Below are positions 43,320-52,160 of a stretch of 64,000 nt of DNA, piece after piece (the first letter of the stretch is position 1; each line of letters begins with the position of its first letter). The stretch is from Sulfurospirillum deleyianum DSM 6946 (GTDB lineage: Bacteria > Campylobacterota > Campylobacteria > Campylobacterales > Sulfurospirillaceae): contig NC_013512.1 in the NCBI RefSeq assembly GCF_000024885.1, positions 1,116,001 to 1,180,000 on the forward strand. Reading direction: 5' to 3'. The notes under the pieces were generated by a model. The model was not told the origin of the DNA. It searched no databases and saw only the letters and a program-made list of their open reading frames with translations. The position numbers were made by a program, and so were the translations under genes.

Positions 43320-43895
43320 TTAGGCGTAATAAGAGAGTGAACTTTTACCAAATTTTTTAGTTTTTTGCAACGTAAAAGCACCAATTACCTCAGGTAAAAC
43401 AAGGGTACTCATATGCTCTATCGCAATTAAATGAACTTTCTCTTGTGGTATAGAAGCAATGAGACTCAGCACTTTTTCGTACACACTTTCCATCCCCTCA
43501 CGAATCGAAAAAGGAGGATCAAAGTAGAAATAGGCTTTACATGTAAAGTGAGCAACGAGGGTTGGAAAGAGAAGAAAACTATCGCCATGTAAAGCTGTTG
43601 TATGTGTTTTATCAATGCTTTCGCAGTTTCGTTTTAATGTTGAAAAAGCAGCTTTGTCTTTTTCAATAAAATAGGCATGTTTTGCCCCACGACTGAGCGC
43701 TTCAAGCCCCATAGAACCACTTCCCCCAAAAACTTCCACAAAAAGTTCATCGACAATATCATAGTGCACCGAATCAAAAAAAGAGCCTTTTAAAATAGCC
43801 TTCGTGCTACGGGTACTCTCCAAAGAGGGAAGCAAAATCTTTTTGCCCTTGTATTTTCCTGCATTGATGGTTGAAAAAAGTGGTTTAGTTTCCAT
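43320..43895 (-). CDS. rsmD: RsmD, 16S rRNA (guanine-966-N2) methyltransferase
   Basis: 191 residues. SAM motif VEVFGGSGSMGLEALSRGAK at about 50-69, acidic loop FIEKDKAAF and catalytic YFDPPFS. The N-terminal KPLFSTINAGKYKGKKILLP is typical. It overlaps the upstream gene by 11 bp. It contains a TTACATGTAA copy (HFTCKAYF). Confidence 0.93.
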   Translation of the reverse strand: METKPLFSTINAGKYKGKKILLPSLESTRSTKAILKGSFFDSVHYDIVDELFVEVFGGSGSMGLEALSRGAKHAYFIEKDKAAFSTLKRNCESIDKTHTTALHGDSFLLFPTLVAHFTCKAYFYFDPPFSIREGMESVYEKVLSLIASIPQEKVHLIAIEHMSTLVLPEVIGAFTLQKTKKFGKSSLSYYA

Positions 43896-44247
43896 AAAAT
43901 CCTCGAATCGTTTGAATCAGCTCTGTTCTAAATTTTTCAGTGAGCGCATTGATTTTTTCTTCTAAAAGATGAGTATTATTGGGTTGAGAAACCATATCAT
44001 CCACACTGCTTTGTTTCATTAATAGCTCTTGAAAAAACTTATCTAATGCAATCCACAAGGTTGATTTGGCAAAAGGAACCAGAAGATTTCCCTCATTAGA
44101 ACCGATGTAAAAAATAGGCTTGTCCAGCTCAATTTTTTTATCACTTATTACAAAATCGCACTGTTTATAAGGAACCACATTTTCCCCTAAAAAACTCTTC
44201 AAAGCACGACTGAGCAATAAAGACTGGCATACCAAAGCAACTTTCAT
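43885..44247 (-). CDS. Small protein of unknown function upstream of rsmD
   Basis: 120 residues, not recognised. Strand/helix N-terminus (MKVALVCQSLLLSRALKSFL), a hydrophobic patch PIFYIGSNEGNLLVPF, and a helical tail (LEEKINALTEKFRTELIQTI). It is translationally coupled to rsmD by an 11-bp overlap. No membrane segment or signal peptide was seen. Confidence 0.6.
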   Translation of the reverse strand: MKVALVCQSLLLSRALKSFLGENVVPYKQCDFVISDKKIELDKPIFYIGSNEGNLLVPFAKSTLWIALDKFFQELLMKQSSVDDMVSQPNNTHLLEEKINALTEKFRTELIQTIRGFYGN

Positions 44248-44327
44248 AAAGCCCCTTTTTAATTTCTTTCATATTGCGAAATATAACACACACCTTCTTA
44301 ATAATCAGCGTTATGCAAAGAGCGTAT

Positions 44328-44354
44328 TAAACAAAACAAAACTTCTGTCGATTT
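44328..44354 (+). promoter_or_regulatory. Candidate sigma-28 promoter of flaG-fliD-fliS
   Basis: TAAA (44328-44331), 16-bp spacer, TCGATTT (44348-44354): close to the FliA consensus TAAA-N15/16-CGATAT. The flaG start is 44 bases further on. Confidence 0.6.
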
Positions 44355-44397
44355 GGTTCACAAGAAAAGGAAAGAGAATCTCAAAAGGAGGATGATG

Positions 44398-44754
44398 ATG
44401 GATGTATTTAGCGCAACCAGCAAACAAGTTGGAACAGCAACCGCTCCTAAAGTTGCTGAAACGCCTTCGACCCAAAAAATTGAGCAGAGTGATAAAATAG
44501 CAAAAAGTAATCAAGAAATAGCAAAGCCTAGCAGTGATGTATTAAACAAAACTGTGAACGATTTGAATGAACAGATGGATAAACTTGAAACCAACATCGC
44601 TTTTGGTTTTAACGATGAAATCAGTTTAATGTATGTTAATGTAATGGAAAAAAGTACGGGAAAGAGTATCCGTAAAATTCCAACCGAAGAGGCAATGGCT
44701 CTTTCGGCGAAAATGAAAGAAATTGTAGGAATAATTTTTGATAAAAAAGGATAA
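44398..44754 (+). CDS. flaG: FlaG family flagellar protein
   Basis: 118 residues. Disordered Thr/Ser/Lys-rich N-terminus, then the FlaG domain (NDLNEQMDKLETNIAFGFND, SLMYVNVMEKSTGKSIRKIP). FlaG limits filament length. Three ATGs in tandem follow AAAAGGAGG; the third (44398) has the best spacing. The longer frame from 44353 lacks a ribosome site. It lies 3 bp before fliD. Confidence 0.9.
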   Translation: MDVFSATSKQVGTATAPKVAETPSTQKIEQSDKIAKSNQEIAKPSSDVLNKTVNDLNEQMDKLETNIAFGFNDEISLMYVNVMEKSTGKSIRKIPTEEAMALSAKMKEIVGIIFDKKG

Positions 44755-44757
44755 ACA

Positions 44758-46422
44758 ATGGCAAGTTCTAGCTTAAGTTCATTAGGACTTGGTAGTGATG
44801 GCGTTTTAAGTTATGATGTCATTGATCAACTCAAAGAAGTAGATAAAACGGCACAAATTACGCCTATTGATACGAAAATAACAAGCAATTCAACCAAGCA
44901 GACTGACCTTTCAACGCTAACGTCACTGGCATCTACGCTTAAAGCTTCAACCAGTGCGCTTTCAGATGAAATTTCCTATTTACAGCGAACCACAACAGTT
45001 TCAAATGATGCAATCAGTGTCAGCGTGGATGGTGGTACCAATATACAAGATTTTAAAATCAATGTTTCACAACTCGCACAACAAGATATCTATCAAAGCA
45101 ATGCCTATGCTGCAACGACGAGTACTTTTGCATCCGCTGAAGATACCATTAGCATTGAGTTTGACGGCACAACTTATGATTTTAGCGTTTCATCTGCGAC
45201 AACACTTTCAGATTTAACAGATATGATCAACGATAAAATGGATGGTAAAGTGACCGCTTCTTTGCTTAATGTTGGAGGAAGCAATCCTTATAAATTGGTT
45301 TTAAAATCTGATGAAATGGGCGCAGACAATGCCATCACCATTCAAGCGGGAACAGCTGCGGATGCATTGGGACTCACCAACATTCAACAAGCAAAAGATG
45401 CACAATTTACTTATAATGGGGTTAGCATTACCCGTTCATCCAATACCATTGATGATTTAATGGTGGGAGTCACCCTCACACTGAATGAAGCGCAAGAAAG
45501 TACAGAATCAACACAAGTTTCTATTACGCAAGATTGGAGCGATGTCAAAGAACAACTCAATAATCTTGTGAGTGCCTACAACAATCTTATGTCAAACCTC
45601 ACATCCGCTACTTCATATGACAGTTCAACAGAAACAGCGGGAGTCTTTCAAGGTGTCACCCAATTAACAACATTGAGTGCTTCACTCCGTAAAGACCTTT
45701 TAGCACTTGATGAAGAAGGCAGAAGCTTGATGGATTATGGTATCTCATTGAACTCTTCAGGCTCACTTGAATTTGACGAAGATACGTTTAATGAAAAAGT
45801 AACCAGTAACCCAGAAGATATTCAAGACTATTTTTCAGGTTCGACCAGTTATGGGACAACAACATTTCAAGGCACAAGTGTTGCATCTGACGCACTCAAT
45901 ATTACCTATGGTGACTTAACCATTAACGATATAGGTATTCGCTTTAGCACAACCGCTGGTGCAACAGCAGAAGAAAATGCCCTTGCCCTACAAAATGCCA
46001 TTAATGCGGCGGGAATTTCAGGAGTAACGGCGAGTGTAGATACCAACAATGCCATTGTGCTCAAAAGTACCGTAGGTGAAGATATCGCTATTACAGGAAA
46101 CAGCACCGCACTCACATCCTTGGGACTAAAAGCAACAACAACCTATGGCACAAGTACAACGAGTGTGGGTATTTTCTCATCACTCAATGATTTGTTAAAA
46201 ACGTATACCGATAGCAGTACAGGTATTTTATCGATTTACGCAGAGTCTTTGACCACAGAAGAAACGTCTTTAACAGAGCAACGTGCTAAACTTGTAGAAA
46301 ATCTCGATACGAAGTATGAAACAATGGCGAAAAAGTTTGCCGCATACGATACCTTAATTAGCAAACTGACTTCTTCATTTCAATCATTATCGTATCTTAT
46401 CAACGCTGATAGCGACGATTAA
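44758..46422 (+). CDS. fliD: FliD, flagellar filament cap (HAP2)
   Basis: 554 residues, Ser/Thr-rich. The N-terminal SLGLGSDGVLSYDVIDQLKEVD and the C-terminal helical end (MAKKFAAYDTLISKLTSSFQ) are the conserved polymerisation parts. Internal IQDFKINVSQLAQQDIY and SDLTDMIN are FliD N domain signatures. It is secreted through the flagellar export gate. Confidence 0.96.
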   Translation: MASSSLSSLGLGSDGVLSYDVIDQLKEVDKTAQITPIDTKITSNSTKQTDLSTLTSLASTLKASTSALSDEISYLQRTTTVSNDAISVSVDGGTNIQDFKINVSQLAQQDIYQSNAYAATTSTFASAEDTISIEFDGTTYDFSVSSATTLSDLTDMINDKMDGKVTASLLNVGGSNPYKLVLKSDEMGADNAITIQAGTAADALGLTNIQQAKDAQFTYNGVSITRSSNTIDDLMVGVTLTLNEAQESTESTQVSITQDWSDVKEQLNNLVSAYNNLMSNLTSATSYDSSTETAGVFQGVTQLTTLSASLRKDLLALDEEGRSLMDYGISLNSSGSLEFDEDTFNEKVTSNPEDIQDYFSGSTSYGTTTFQGTSVASDALNITYGDLTINDIGIRFSTTAGATAEENALALQNAINAAGISGVTASVDTNNAIVLKSTVGEDIAITGNSTALTSLGLKATTTYGTSTTSVGIFSSLNDLLKTYTDSSTGILSIYAESLTTEETSLTEQRAKLVENLDTKYETMAKKFAAYDTLISKLTSSFQSLSYLINADSDD

Positions 46423-46439
46423 TCATCAAAGGAAAACTT

Positions 46440-46817
46440 ATGTATACCAATTTAGCTTATTCGACTTATTCACAGAACAACCTCTCGATAGAGTCATCTG
46501 AAAAACTGATTAAAATGCTCTATGAAGGAATTTTGCGATTTACTTCTCAAGCTAAAAAAGCTGTTGAAGATGGGGACATTGAAAAGAGAACGTATTGGAT
46601 TAATCGTACGTCTGCCATTTTCGCAGAGCTGATTCACTCTTTAAATTATGAGGGTGGAACCGTAGCCTATTATCTTCGTGGACTTTACACACAGCAGTTA
46701 AAACTTCTCACCGAAGCGAACTTACACAATGACGCTAAAAGACTCGATGAAGTCCTTAATGTCGCCAAAGAGTTATTGCAAGCATGGAAAGATGAAACCG
46801 ATGAAATCGTGGATTGA
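46440..46817 (+). CDS. fliS: FliS, flagellin export chaperone
   Basis: 125 residues, four-helix bundle. YTNLAYSTYSQNNLSIESSE then KLIKMLYEGILRFTSQAKKA and NRTSAIFAELIHSLNYEGG are family signatures. AAAGGAA precedes the ATG. It follows fliD by 17 bp and overlaps a small helical gene. Confidence 0.95.
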   Translation: MYTNLAYSTYSQNNLSIESSEKLIKMLYEGILRFTSQAKKAVEDGDIEKRTYWINRTSAIFAELIHSLNYEGGTVAYYLRGLYTQQLKLLTEANLHNDAKRLDEVLNVAKELLQAWKDETDEIVD

Positions 46818-47055
46818 TGCGTTTACCGCTGCGGTTGTCATCGCAGATGAGCGTCGCATAGAAAAGCTCATTTCTACGATGCCAGAATTTGATACAAAAG
46901 AGCAGAGACTTCAAGCTTCTGCTCTCATTCAAGAAGCCTTGCGTCTCATGGAAAGTGAAAAAGCTAAAACGCTAGAAACCATGCAAAAAATCAAAAAAAC
47001 ACGCACCTTCCTTGCAGGTCATAAAAAAACACTTCACTACGAATACAGAGGGTAA
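46801..47055 (+). CDS. Small helical protein after fliS (FliT-like position)
   Basis: 84 residues from ATG 46801 (MKSWIDAFTAAVVIADERR); an ATG at 46792 is also possible. Entirely helical and charged (QEALRLMESEKAKTLETMQK). Place and size match FliT-type chaperones for FliD, but no sequence motif proves it. Its stop codon lies in the loop of a terminator hairpin. Confidence 0.6.
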   Translation: MKSWIDAFTAAVVIADERRIEKLISTMPEFDTKEQRLQASALIQEALRLMESEKAKTLETMQKIKKTRTFLAGHKKTLHYEYRG

Positions 47056-47076
47056 ACCACCCTCTTCTTCTGTTTT
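47047..47076 (+). terminator. Rho-independent terminator of the flaG-fliD-fliS operon
   Basis: AGAGGGT (47047-47053) and ACCCTCT (47059-47065) form a 7-bp stem with a 5-nt loop. A pyrimidine-rich tract ending in TTTTT follows. Confidence 0.8.
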
Positions 47077-47094
47077 TACTTTTACATGTAAAGA

Positions 47095-47232
47095 TTATTT
47101 TTTCACTTTTTTAAGCATCTTTACTGTTGTATCAATATACTCTATAAAATCTTGCTCAACACGAGAGAGTTCATTTTTCGTTTTTTCACTAAGCCTTTTA
47201 TCAAAAGAATCGCTATAATATTCATAGCTTTT
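47095..47232 (-). pseudogene. Startless coding remnant on the minus strand
   Basis: 45 open codons reading KSYEYYSDSFDKRLSEKTKN and on to YIDTTVKMLKKVKK-stop. The charged helical composition looks like genuine protein sequence, yet there is no ATG, GTG or TTG in the open stretch and a stop lies directly upstream. It is probably the 3' end of a lost gene. The 190-bp gap otherwise holds only a terminator and a TTACATGTAA copy. Confidence 0.35.
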
Positions 47233-47246
47233 TCAAAGGAGAACTG

Positions 47247-48194
47247 ATGCTTAAAGTCGCTATTTCTGCCTGTTTACTAGGTGAGCCGATTCGTTATGAC
47301 AAGACGGGGCAGAGAGATAGATTTCTCACGGATAAGCTTGGCAAATACGCTTCGTTTATCCCCTTTTGTCCTGAGCATTTAGCCTTTGGTACACCTCGTG
47401 AGACGATACGCATTGTGCTGGAAGAGGGGCATAAAAACGTCATCACCGTCTTTTCTAAAAAGGATGTCACGGAGGCGATGCATGAGGCGATGCAAAAAGA
47501 GCTTTATAAAATTCAGCATGAGCCCATTTGTGGCATTATCTTGAAGTCAAAGTCTCCTAGTTGTGGGCTTGGCAGTACGAAGTATTACGTTGGGGAAATG
47601 GGTGAAGGCAAAAAAGATGGGCTTTTTGCGCTTACATGTAAAGAGGCTTTTGAGGATTTTCCCATCGAAGAAGAGGCACGCTTGCTTGACCCGTGGCTTC
47701 GAGAAAACTTCATCATGCAACTCTTTGCCTACCACGATGCTATGCGTTTAGAAAAACACGCACAGAGCATGAATGAGTTGGTAGCATTTCATACGGCGTA
47801 TAAATTTTTACTGCAAAGCAAACATGAGGGAAACTACCGCCTTTTGGGCAAAATTGTTGCCAATCACGAGAATCAAAGCCTACAAGAACTCACACAAGAG
47901 TACATTACGCTGTTTAAAAAAACGATTGCGCATAAAAGCACCATCGCCAAAACGGTCAATGTGCTTCAACACATGGTGGGCTTTTTCAAAAAAGAGCTAA
48001 CAAGCGTTGAAAAACAAGCGCTTCATCTGCAAATTGAGGAGTTTCGAGATGAGATAGTCCCACTGATTGCAGTGATGAGTACCATAGAGTTTTTAGCAAA
48101 AAAGTATGATATTCATTACTTACTTAACCAAAAATTCCTCAATCCTTATCCGAAAGATTTGGCACTGCGTTCAGTCATACAAGAGGGAAAATAG
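47247..48194 (+). CDS. DUF523 and DUF1722 domain protein (YbgA-like)
   Basis: 315 residues. The N-terminal DUF523 domain has ISACLLGEPIRYDKTGQRD and the cysteine motif KSKSPSCGLGSTKYY. The C-terminal DUF1722 (about 190-300) contains LVAFHTAYKFLLQSKHEGNY and YIELF-like KTIAHKST. As in E. coli ybgA-phr, it precedes a photolyase gene by 2 bp. It may have a thiouracil-desulfidase-like or DNA-photodamage-associated role. AAAGGAG precedes the ATG. Confidence 0.92.
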   Translation: MLKVAISACLLGEPIRYDKTGQRDRFLTDKLGKYASFIPFCPEHLAFGTPRETIRIVLEEGHKNVITVFSKKDVTEAMHEAMQKELYKIQHEPICGIILKSKSPSCGLGSTKYYVGEMGEGKKDGLFALTCKEAFEDFPIEEEARLLDPWLRENFIMQLFAYHDAMRLEKHAQSMNELVAFHTAYKFLLQSKHEGNYRLLGKIVANHENQSLQELTQEYITLFKKTIAHKSTIAKTVNVLQHMVGFFKKELTSVEKQALHLQIEEFRDEIVPLIAVMSTIEFLAKKYDIHYLLNQKFLNPYPKDLALRSVIQEGK

Positions 48195-48196
48195 GC

Positions 48197-49555
48197 ATGA
48201 AAAAGGTGCTTTGGTTTAGACGAGATTTACGAGTCGATGACTCGATGCTTTTAAGCGTTGAGGGCGAGGTTTTGCCCATTTTTATCTTCGATACACACAT
48301 CTTAAATTCTTTGCCAAAAACTGACCGACGAGTAGCCTTTATCTTCGAGCAGGTGTTGAGTCTTAAAGCCAAACTAAAAGCCTTAGGGCTTGATTTGGCA
48401 CTCTTTTATGGCACACCTTTGGAGGTTTTTTCCTATCTTAAAACCTTGGGCTTTAGCGATGTGTACGCCAGTGTGGATTACGATGCGTACGCTAAAGAGC
48501 GAGATGAAAAGGTGGGAGCCATCCTACGCTTTCATGCGCTCAATGACAGCTATCTGTTTGAGCCCACTGAAGTGCTCAAAAAAGATGGCACGCCTTATCT
48601 TGTCTTTACCCCTTTTTACAAAGCGTGTCAGCAACTTTACACACAATTTCATGTATTAAAATACACAAAAGCGACACAAAGACTCTGCGAGTTTGATTGT
48701 AGCGCACTGTGGCACATTGAAAAAGAGAGCAAAACAGCTTTACATGTAAAGATGGAAAACATAGGATTTATACCTTTACATGTAAAGCTTTTAGAGCCAC
48801 ACAAAGCCCTAGAAGCCTTTACATGTAAACTAGATGCATATGCGCACGATAGAGACTTTTTAGCATGTGATGCCACCTCACACCTGAGTGTGCATCTACG
48901 TTTTGGAACGATTGGCATTCGTGAAGTGGTACGCTATTTAGTGGCGCTCAAAAAACAAGGACACACCACAGAGCCCTTTTTTAGACAGCTCATTTTTCGT
49001 GAGTTTTACGCCTATTTGCTCTACCATTTTCCCCATCTTGCGTGGAAAAATTACAAGTACACCCCACCCTACGAGGAGAATCAAGAGAGTTATGAGCGTT
49101 TTATCACTGCACAAACAGGCTATCCTTTGGTGGATGCCGCCGTGCGTGAACTGTTAGAAACTGGGCTGATGCACAATCGTGCCCGTATGGTGGTTGGCTC
49201 ATTTTTTACCAAACATTTACTGCTTCCATGGCAAAGGGGAGAAGCCTTTTTTGCGGAACATCTTTTGGACTATGACGCTTCAGCAAACATTCTTTCATGG
49301 CAGTGGTGTGCGGGAACGGGCATCGACCCACAGCCTTATTTTCGCATCTTTAACCCTTACGCTCAGTCACTTAAATTTGACAAAGAAGCGCTTTACATCA
49401 AACGCTTTTTGCCACAGCTAAGAGACATTCCATCATCCTTGCTTCACAAAGAGAGTTACCTTTTAAGCCACAACATTCCCCACTATCCAAAGCCTATCAT
49501 CCAGCATGAAAAGGCTCGAAAGCGCTTTTTAAACGCCTTTGCACACACAACCTAA
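48197..49555 (+). CDS. phrB: Deoxyribodipyrimidine photolyase
   Basis: Light-driven repair of cyclobutane pyrimidine dimers. 452 residues. The antenna domain starts MKKVLWFRRDLRVDDSMLL. The FAD domain has LRFGTIGIREVVRYL, RQLIFREFYAYLL, ARMVVGSFFTKHLLLPWQRG and CAGTGIDPQPYFRIFNP. Three TTACATGTAA copies lie within 90 bp (48740, 48776, 48819) in the poorly conserved linker between domains, giving ALHVK, PLHVK and FTCK. Confidence 0.96.
   Translation: MKKVLWFRRDLRVDDSMLLSVEGEVLPIFIFDTHILNSLPKTDRRVAFIFEQVLSLKAKLKALGLDLALFYGTPLEVFSYLKTLGFSDVYASVDYDAYAKERDEKVGAILRFHALNDSYLFEPTEVLKKDGTPYLVFTPFYKACQQLYTQFHVLKYTKATQRLCEFDCSALWHIEKESKTALHVKMENIGFIPLHVKLLEPHKALEAFTCKLDAYAHDRDFLACDATSHLSVHLRFGTIGIREVVRYLVALKKQGHTTEPFFRQLIFREFYAYLLYHFPHLAWKNYKYTPPYEENQESYERFITAQTGYPLVDAAVRELLETGLMHNRARMVVGSFFTKHLLLPWQRGEAFFAEHLLDYDASANILSWQWCAGTGIDPQPYFRIFNPYAQSLKFDKEALYIKRFLPQLRDIPSSLLHKESYLLSHNIPHYPKPIIQHEKARKRFLNAFAHTT
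48740..48828. repeat. Cluster of three TTACATGTAA palindromes inside phrB
   Basis: Copies at 48740-48749, 48776-48785 and 48819-48828. Each extends to the 12-mer TTTACATGTAAA. The 36- and 43-bp steps put them in different reading frames (LHVK, LHVK, FTCK). This is the densest cluster in the window and shows that the DNA word, not a peptide, is repeated. Confidence 0.95.
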
Positions 49556-49617
49556 TTTCGTTTACTCCGTGTTACTCAAATCGTGTTAAAATAGTGACAA
49601 AACAAAAGGAGTATTTC

Positions 49618-49881
49618 ATGTTAAAAGAATTTCTACATGTAGGCTTAGGCGGAATGGTTGTGCTCAAAGAAAAAATCGAAGAAGAGCTAAAAGTGCTTGA
49701 AGAAAAAGGGAAAATCAGCACTAGCGATGCAAAGAGTTTTATCGAGTCTATCTCTCAAAGAGGCAAAGATGAAGATGAGCGCATCAAAGCCAAAATCAAA
49801 GAGATGATTAAAGAAGTGGTGGATGAATTAGGTCTTGCGACGAAAAGTGACATTGAGGAGCTCAAATCAAAACTCTCTTGA
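49618..49881 (+). CDS. Small coiled-coil protein, phasin-like, paired with a UbiB kinase
   Basis: 87 residues. A short hydrophobic start (FLHVGLGGMVVLKEKIEEEL) is followed by a charged coiled coil (VLEEKGKISTSDAKSFIESI) and DELGLATKSDIEELKSKL, a PhaF/phasin-like ending. The ATG at 49618 has AAAGGA seven bases upstream. It overlaps the kinase gene (TGATG) and may be its partner. The upstream 60 bp hold CTACATGTAG nearby, a one-step variant of the palindrome. Confidence 0.7.
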   Translation: MLKEFLHVGLGGMVVLKEKIEEELKVLEEKGKISTSDAKSFIESISQRGKDEDERIKAKIKEMIKEVVDELGLATKSDIEELKSKLS

Positions 49882-51416
49882 TGTATTGGCATCTATTCAA
49901 TCCCAAAAGGGTTTATGATGTTTTCTCTTTTTTGCTGAGTGTTTACCTTCTGCTCAAAAAAAAGGAGCGTCTTTTTCTTCTAAAACCCCTCTCCCCCATT
50001 GCCTTTTCACAGACGATTGTAAGGCTTGGGGCGAGTTTTATTAAACTAGCGCAAGTCCTAGCCACTCGAGCGGACTTTTTTAGTGCTCAGTATTTGGATG
50101 CGTTAAAATCCCTCCACGACCAACTGCCTCCCATGTCCAAAGCCGAGTTAAACATTGTCCTTTCTCGTGCTTTTCCTACCATGCCTTTTGAAGCTTTCAA
50201 CGAGGGACCCATTGCCTCAGCGTCGATTGGGCAAGTGCATGAAGCACGTTTGGATGAGCAAAAAGTAGCCATTAAACTAAGACGTTTGGACATTGAAAAA
50301 CGTGTCCGTGCAGACATACGCATTATCTCTTTTTTCAATCGACTTTTCAGACCTCTGTTTTCGCACTACACGAAAAACTCTATTGAAGCGGTGATTGTTG
50401 AGTTTTCAAAGATGATTCTTCAAGAGGTCAATATGACCACCGAGCTTCATAACCTTCAAAAATTCGCTACCATGTACGTCCGCTCAGGTATTCGTTTTCC
50501 AACGCCTTTGGAAGCGTATTGCAGTGAAGATGCTTTGGTGATGAGTTTTGAAGAGGGTTTTCGTTTTGACGATAAAGAGCGTTTGAAAAAAGAGAAGATT
50601 GATTTTAGAGCGATTATTGGAAAGCTTATCTCGTTTTATACCGAACAGATGCTCCTTCGTGGCTACTTTCATGCCGATCCTCACCCTGGAAACTTGCTTG
50701 TTACCCCAAAAGGTGAGCTAATCCTGCTTGATTTTGGTATGGTCAAATCCATCCCAAATCAAACACGCATTGCCATCATTGAGCTCTTAAAAGCTGCCAA
50801 TGAGAAAGATTATGAGCTCTACATCAGTGCGAGTAAACGCTTAGGAACCGTTGCGTATGAAGCACCTGTGAGTGAATTAGCCCTTTTAAGTGAGCGTATG
50901 TTTGACATCTTTGGCAATGAAAATTTAAGCTCTGAGAGCATGCAAAAACTCGCCTTTGATGTTTTAAATTCTACCCGTGATTTACCCTTTAAACTCCCGC
51001 AAGAGGCGATTTATATTTTGCGTGTGAGTGCGATTATTGAGGGGTTGGGGACAACGTATATTGAAAATTTTAATGGGATTAAAGATATTTTGCCCATTTT
51101 ACAAGACAATATTCCTAAAGCCTTAGGGGCGGATGAAGGCATTTTGGAGAGCATAATAAAAGAGTTTAAATCACTTCCCTTAACCATTCATCATGTCAAA
51201 TCCTCCATCAAACAAATCAGCGATGGGGAGCTTAAAGTCGAACTCTCTCTATCCCAATTAGAGTGGCTCAAAAAAGAGTTAAAAGCCTATCTTAAACCCT
51301 TTCTTTTGGGGGCAATACTGCTCTTAAGTGCGCTTTTTACACTCACATACGACCCCTCATTAAAAGAGGTCGCACTGATTTTATTTACGCTTGGATTGGC
51401 ACGTATTATTTTTTAA
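49881..51416 (+). CDS. UbiB/ABC1-family atypical kinase (AarF)
   Basis: 511 residues. Hallmarks: the KxGQ region as FIKLAQVLATRAD (Ala where Gly is usual), the Ala-rich loop ASASIGQVHEARL, catalytic Lys in VAIKLRR, HADPHPGNLLV and LLDFGM. A C-terminal hydrophobic helix pair follows. The family supports ubiquinone synthesis or lipid/quinone homeostasis. Campylobacterota use menaquinone, so the role here is open. The ATG overlaps the stop of the coiled-coil gene. Confidence 0.92.
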   Translation: MYWHLFNPKRVYDVFSFLLSVYLLLKKKERLFLLKPLSPIAFSQTIVRLGASFIKLAQVLATRADFFSAQYLDALKSLHDQLPPMSKAELNIVLSRAFPTMPFEAFNEGPIASASIGQVHEARLDEQKVAIKLRRLDIEKRVRADIRIISFFNRLFRPLFSHYTKNSIEAVIVEFSKMILQEVNMTTELHNLQKFATMYVRSGIRFPTPLEAYCSEDALVMSFEEGFRFDDKERLKKEKIDFRAIIGKLISFYTEQMLLRGYFHADPHPGNLLVTPKGELILLDFGMVKSIPNQTRIAIIELLKAANEKDYELYISASKRLGTVAYEAPVSELALLSERMFDIFGNENLSSESMQKLAFDVLNSTRDLPFKLPQEAIYILRVSAIIEGLGTTYIENFNGIKDILPILQDNIPKALGADEGILESIIKEFKSLPLTIHHVKSSIKQISDGELKVELSLSQLEWLKKELKAYLKPFLLGAILLLSALFTLTYDPSLKEVALILFTLGLARIIF

Positions 51417-52032
51417 ACGCAACCACTTCTTCAAAGCTTAAGCGGTGTTTGCTTCTTTGCTCACCCGCACGATACCCAAAAGGAATGAGCAAAGCACTTT
51501 GATACACGGATGTGTCAATCTCTAAAAGCGCATCAACTTTCTCAAACTCAAATCCCTCAATCGGACACGAATCAATTCCAATAAACGCCGCTGCGCTCAT
51601 CATGTTTCCTGCTGCAATGTAGCACTGTTTCTCACTCCACATCTCGATGGTATGGTCATCTCTGCCATCAACCCAACCCTTATAAACCCCTAAAAAACCC
51701 TGATACGCCTCAGGAGCCAAACCCAAACGGCTAAGTTGTTTTTGGGTATAAACATCCCTACTTCTAACATCTTTTCTAGCCAAAATCACCAACAAATCAC
51801 TGCACGTCGAAATCTGTTTTTGATTCCATGATGCTTTTTCAATCGCCTCTTTTAAGCCTTGGTTTTGCACCACAACAAATTTCCACTGCTCGACGCCAAA
51901 GGAACTAGGGCTGAGTCGTCCCACCTCTAAAATAAAGTTCAAATCTTCTGGCGAAATCCTTTTGCTGGTATCAAATAATTTACACGCATGACGATAATTC
52001 ATCGCCTCTAAAAATAATTTTTTCTTATCCAT
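51406..52032 (-). CDS. Nitroreductase-family NAD(P)H-dependent oxidoreductase
   Basis: 208 residues from the second tandem ATG (52032), five bases after AAGGAG. FMN-binding features: AMNYRHACKLFD, LSPSSFGVEQWKFVVVQN, AAGNMMSAAAFIGIDSCPIEGF and LLIPFGYRAGEQ. It resembles NfsB-type enzymes of quinone and nitro-compound reduction. It converges with the UbiB-like gene, overlapping it by 11 bp. Confidence 0.92.
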   Translation of the reverse strand: MDKKKLFLEAMNYRHACKLFDTSKRISPEDLNFILEVGRLSPSSFGVEQWKFVVVQNQGLKEAIEKASWNQKQISTCSDLLVILARKDVRSRDVYTQKQLSRLGLAPEAYQGFLGVYKGWVDGRDDHTIEMWSEKQCYIAAGNMMSAAAFIGIDSCPIEGFEFEKVDALLEIDTSVYQSALLIPFGYRAGEQRSKHRLSFEEVVAFKK

Positions 52033-52160
52033 CATCACTCCTTAAACTGTTTTCAAAATTATAACCCAATTTTTGTCTTATTTAATTAAATTGTGAGATT
52101 AACACATTTCATTTTGAAATATTTTAGCCTTTACATGTAAAAACACAGTATGCTTTTTGT

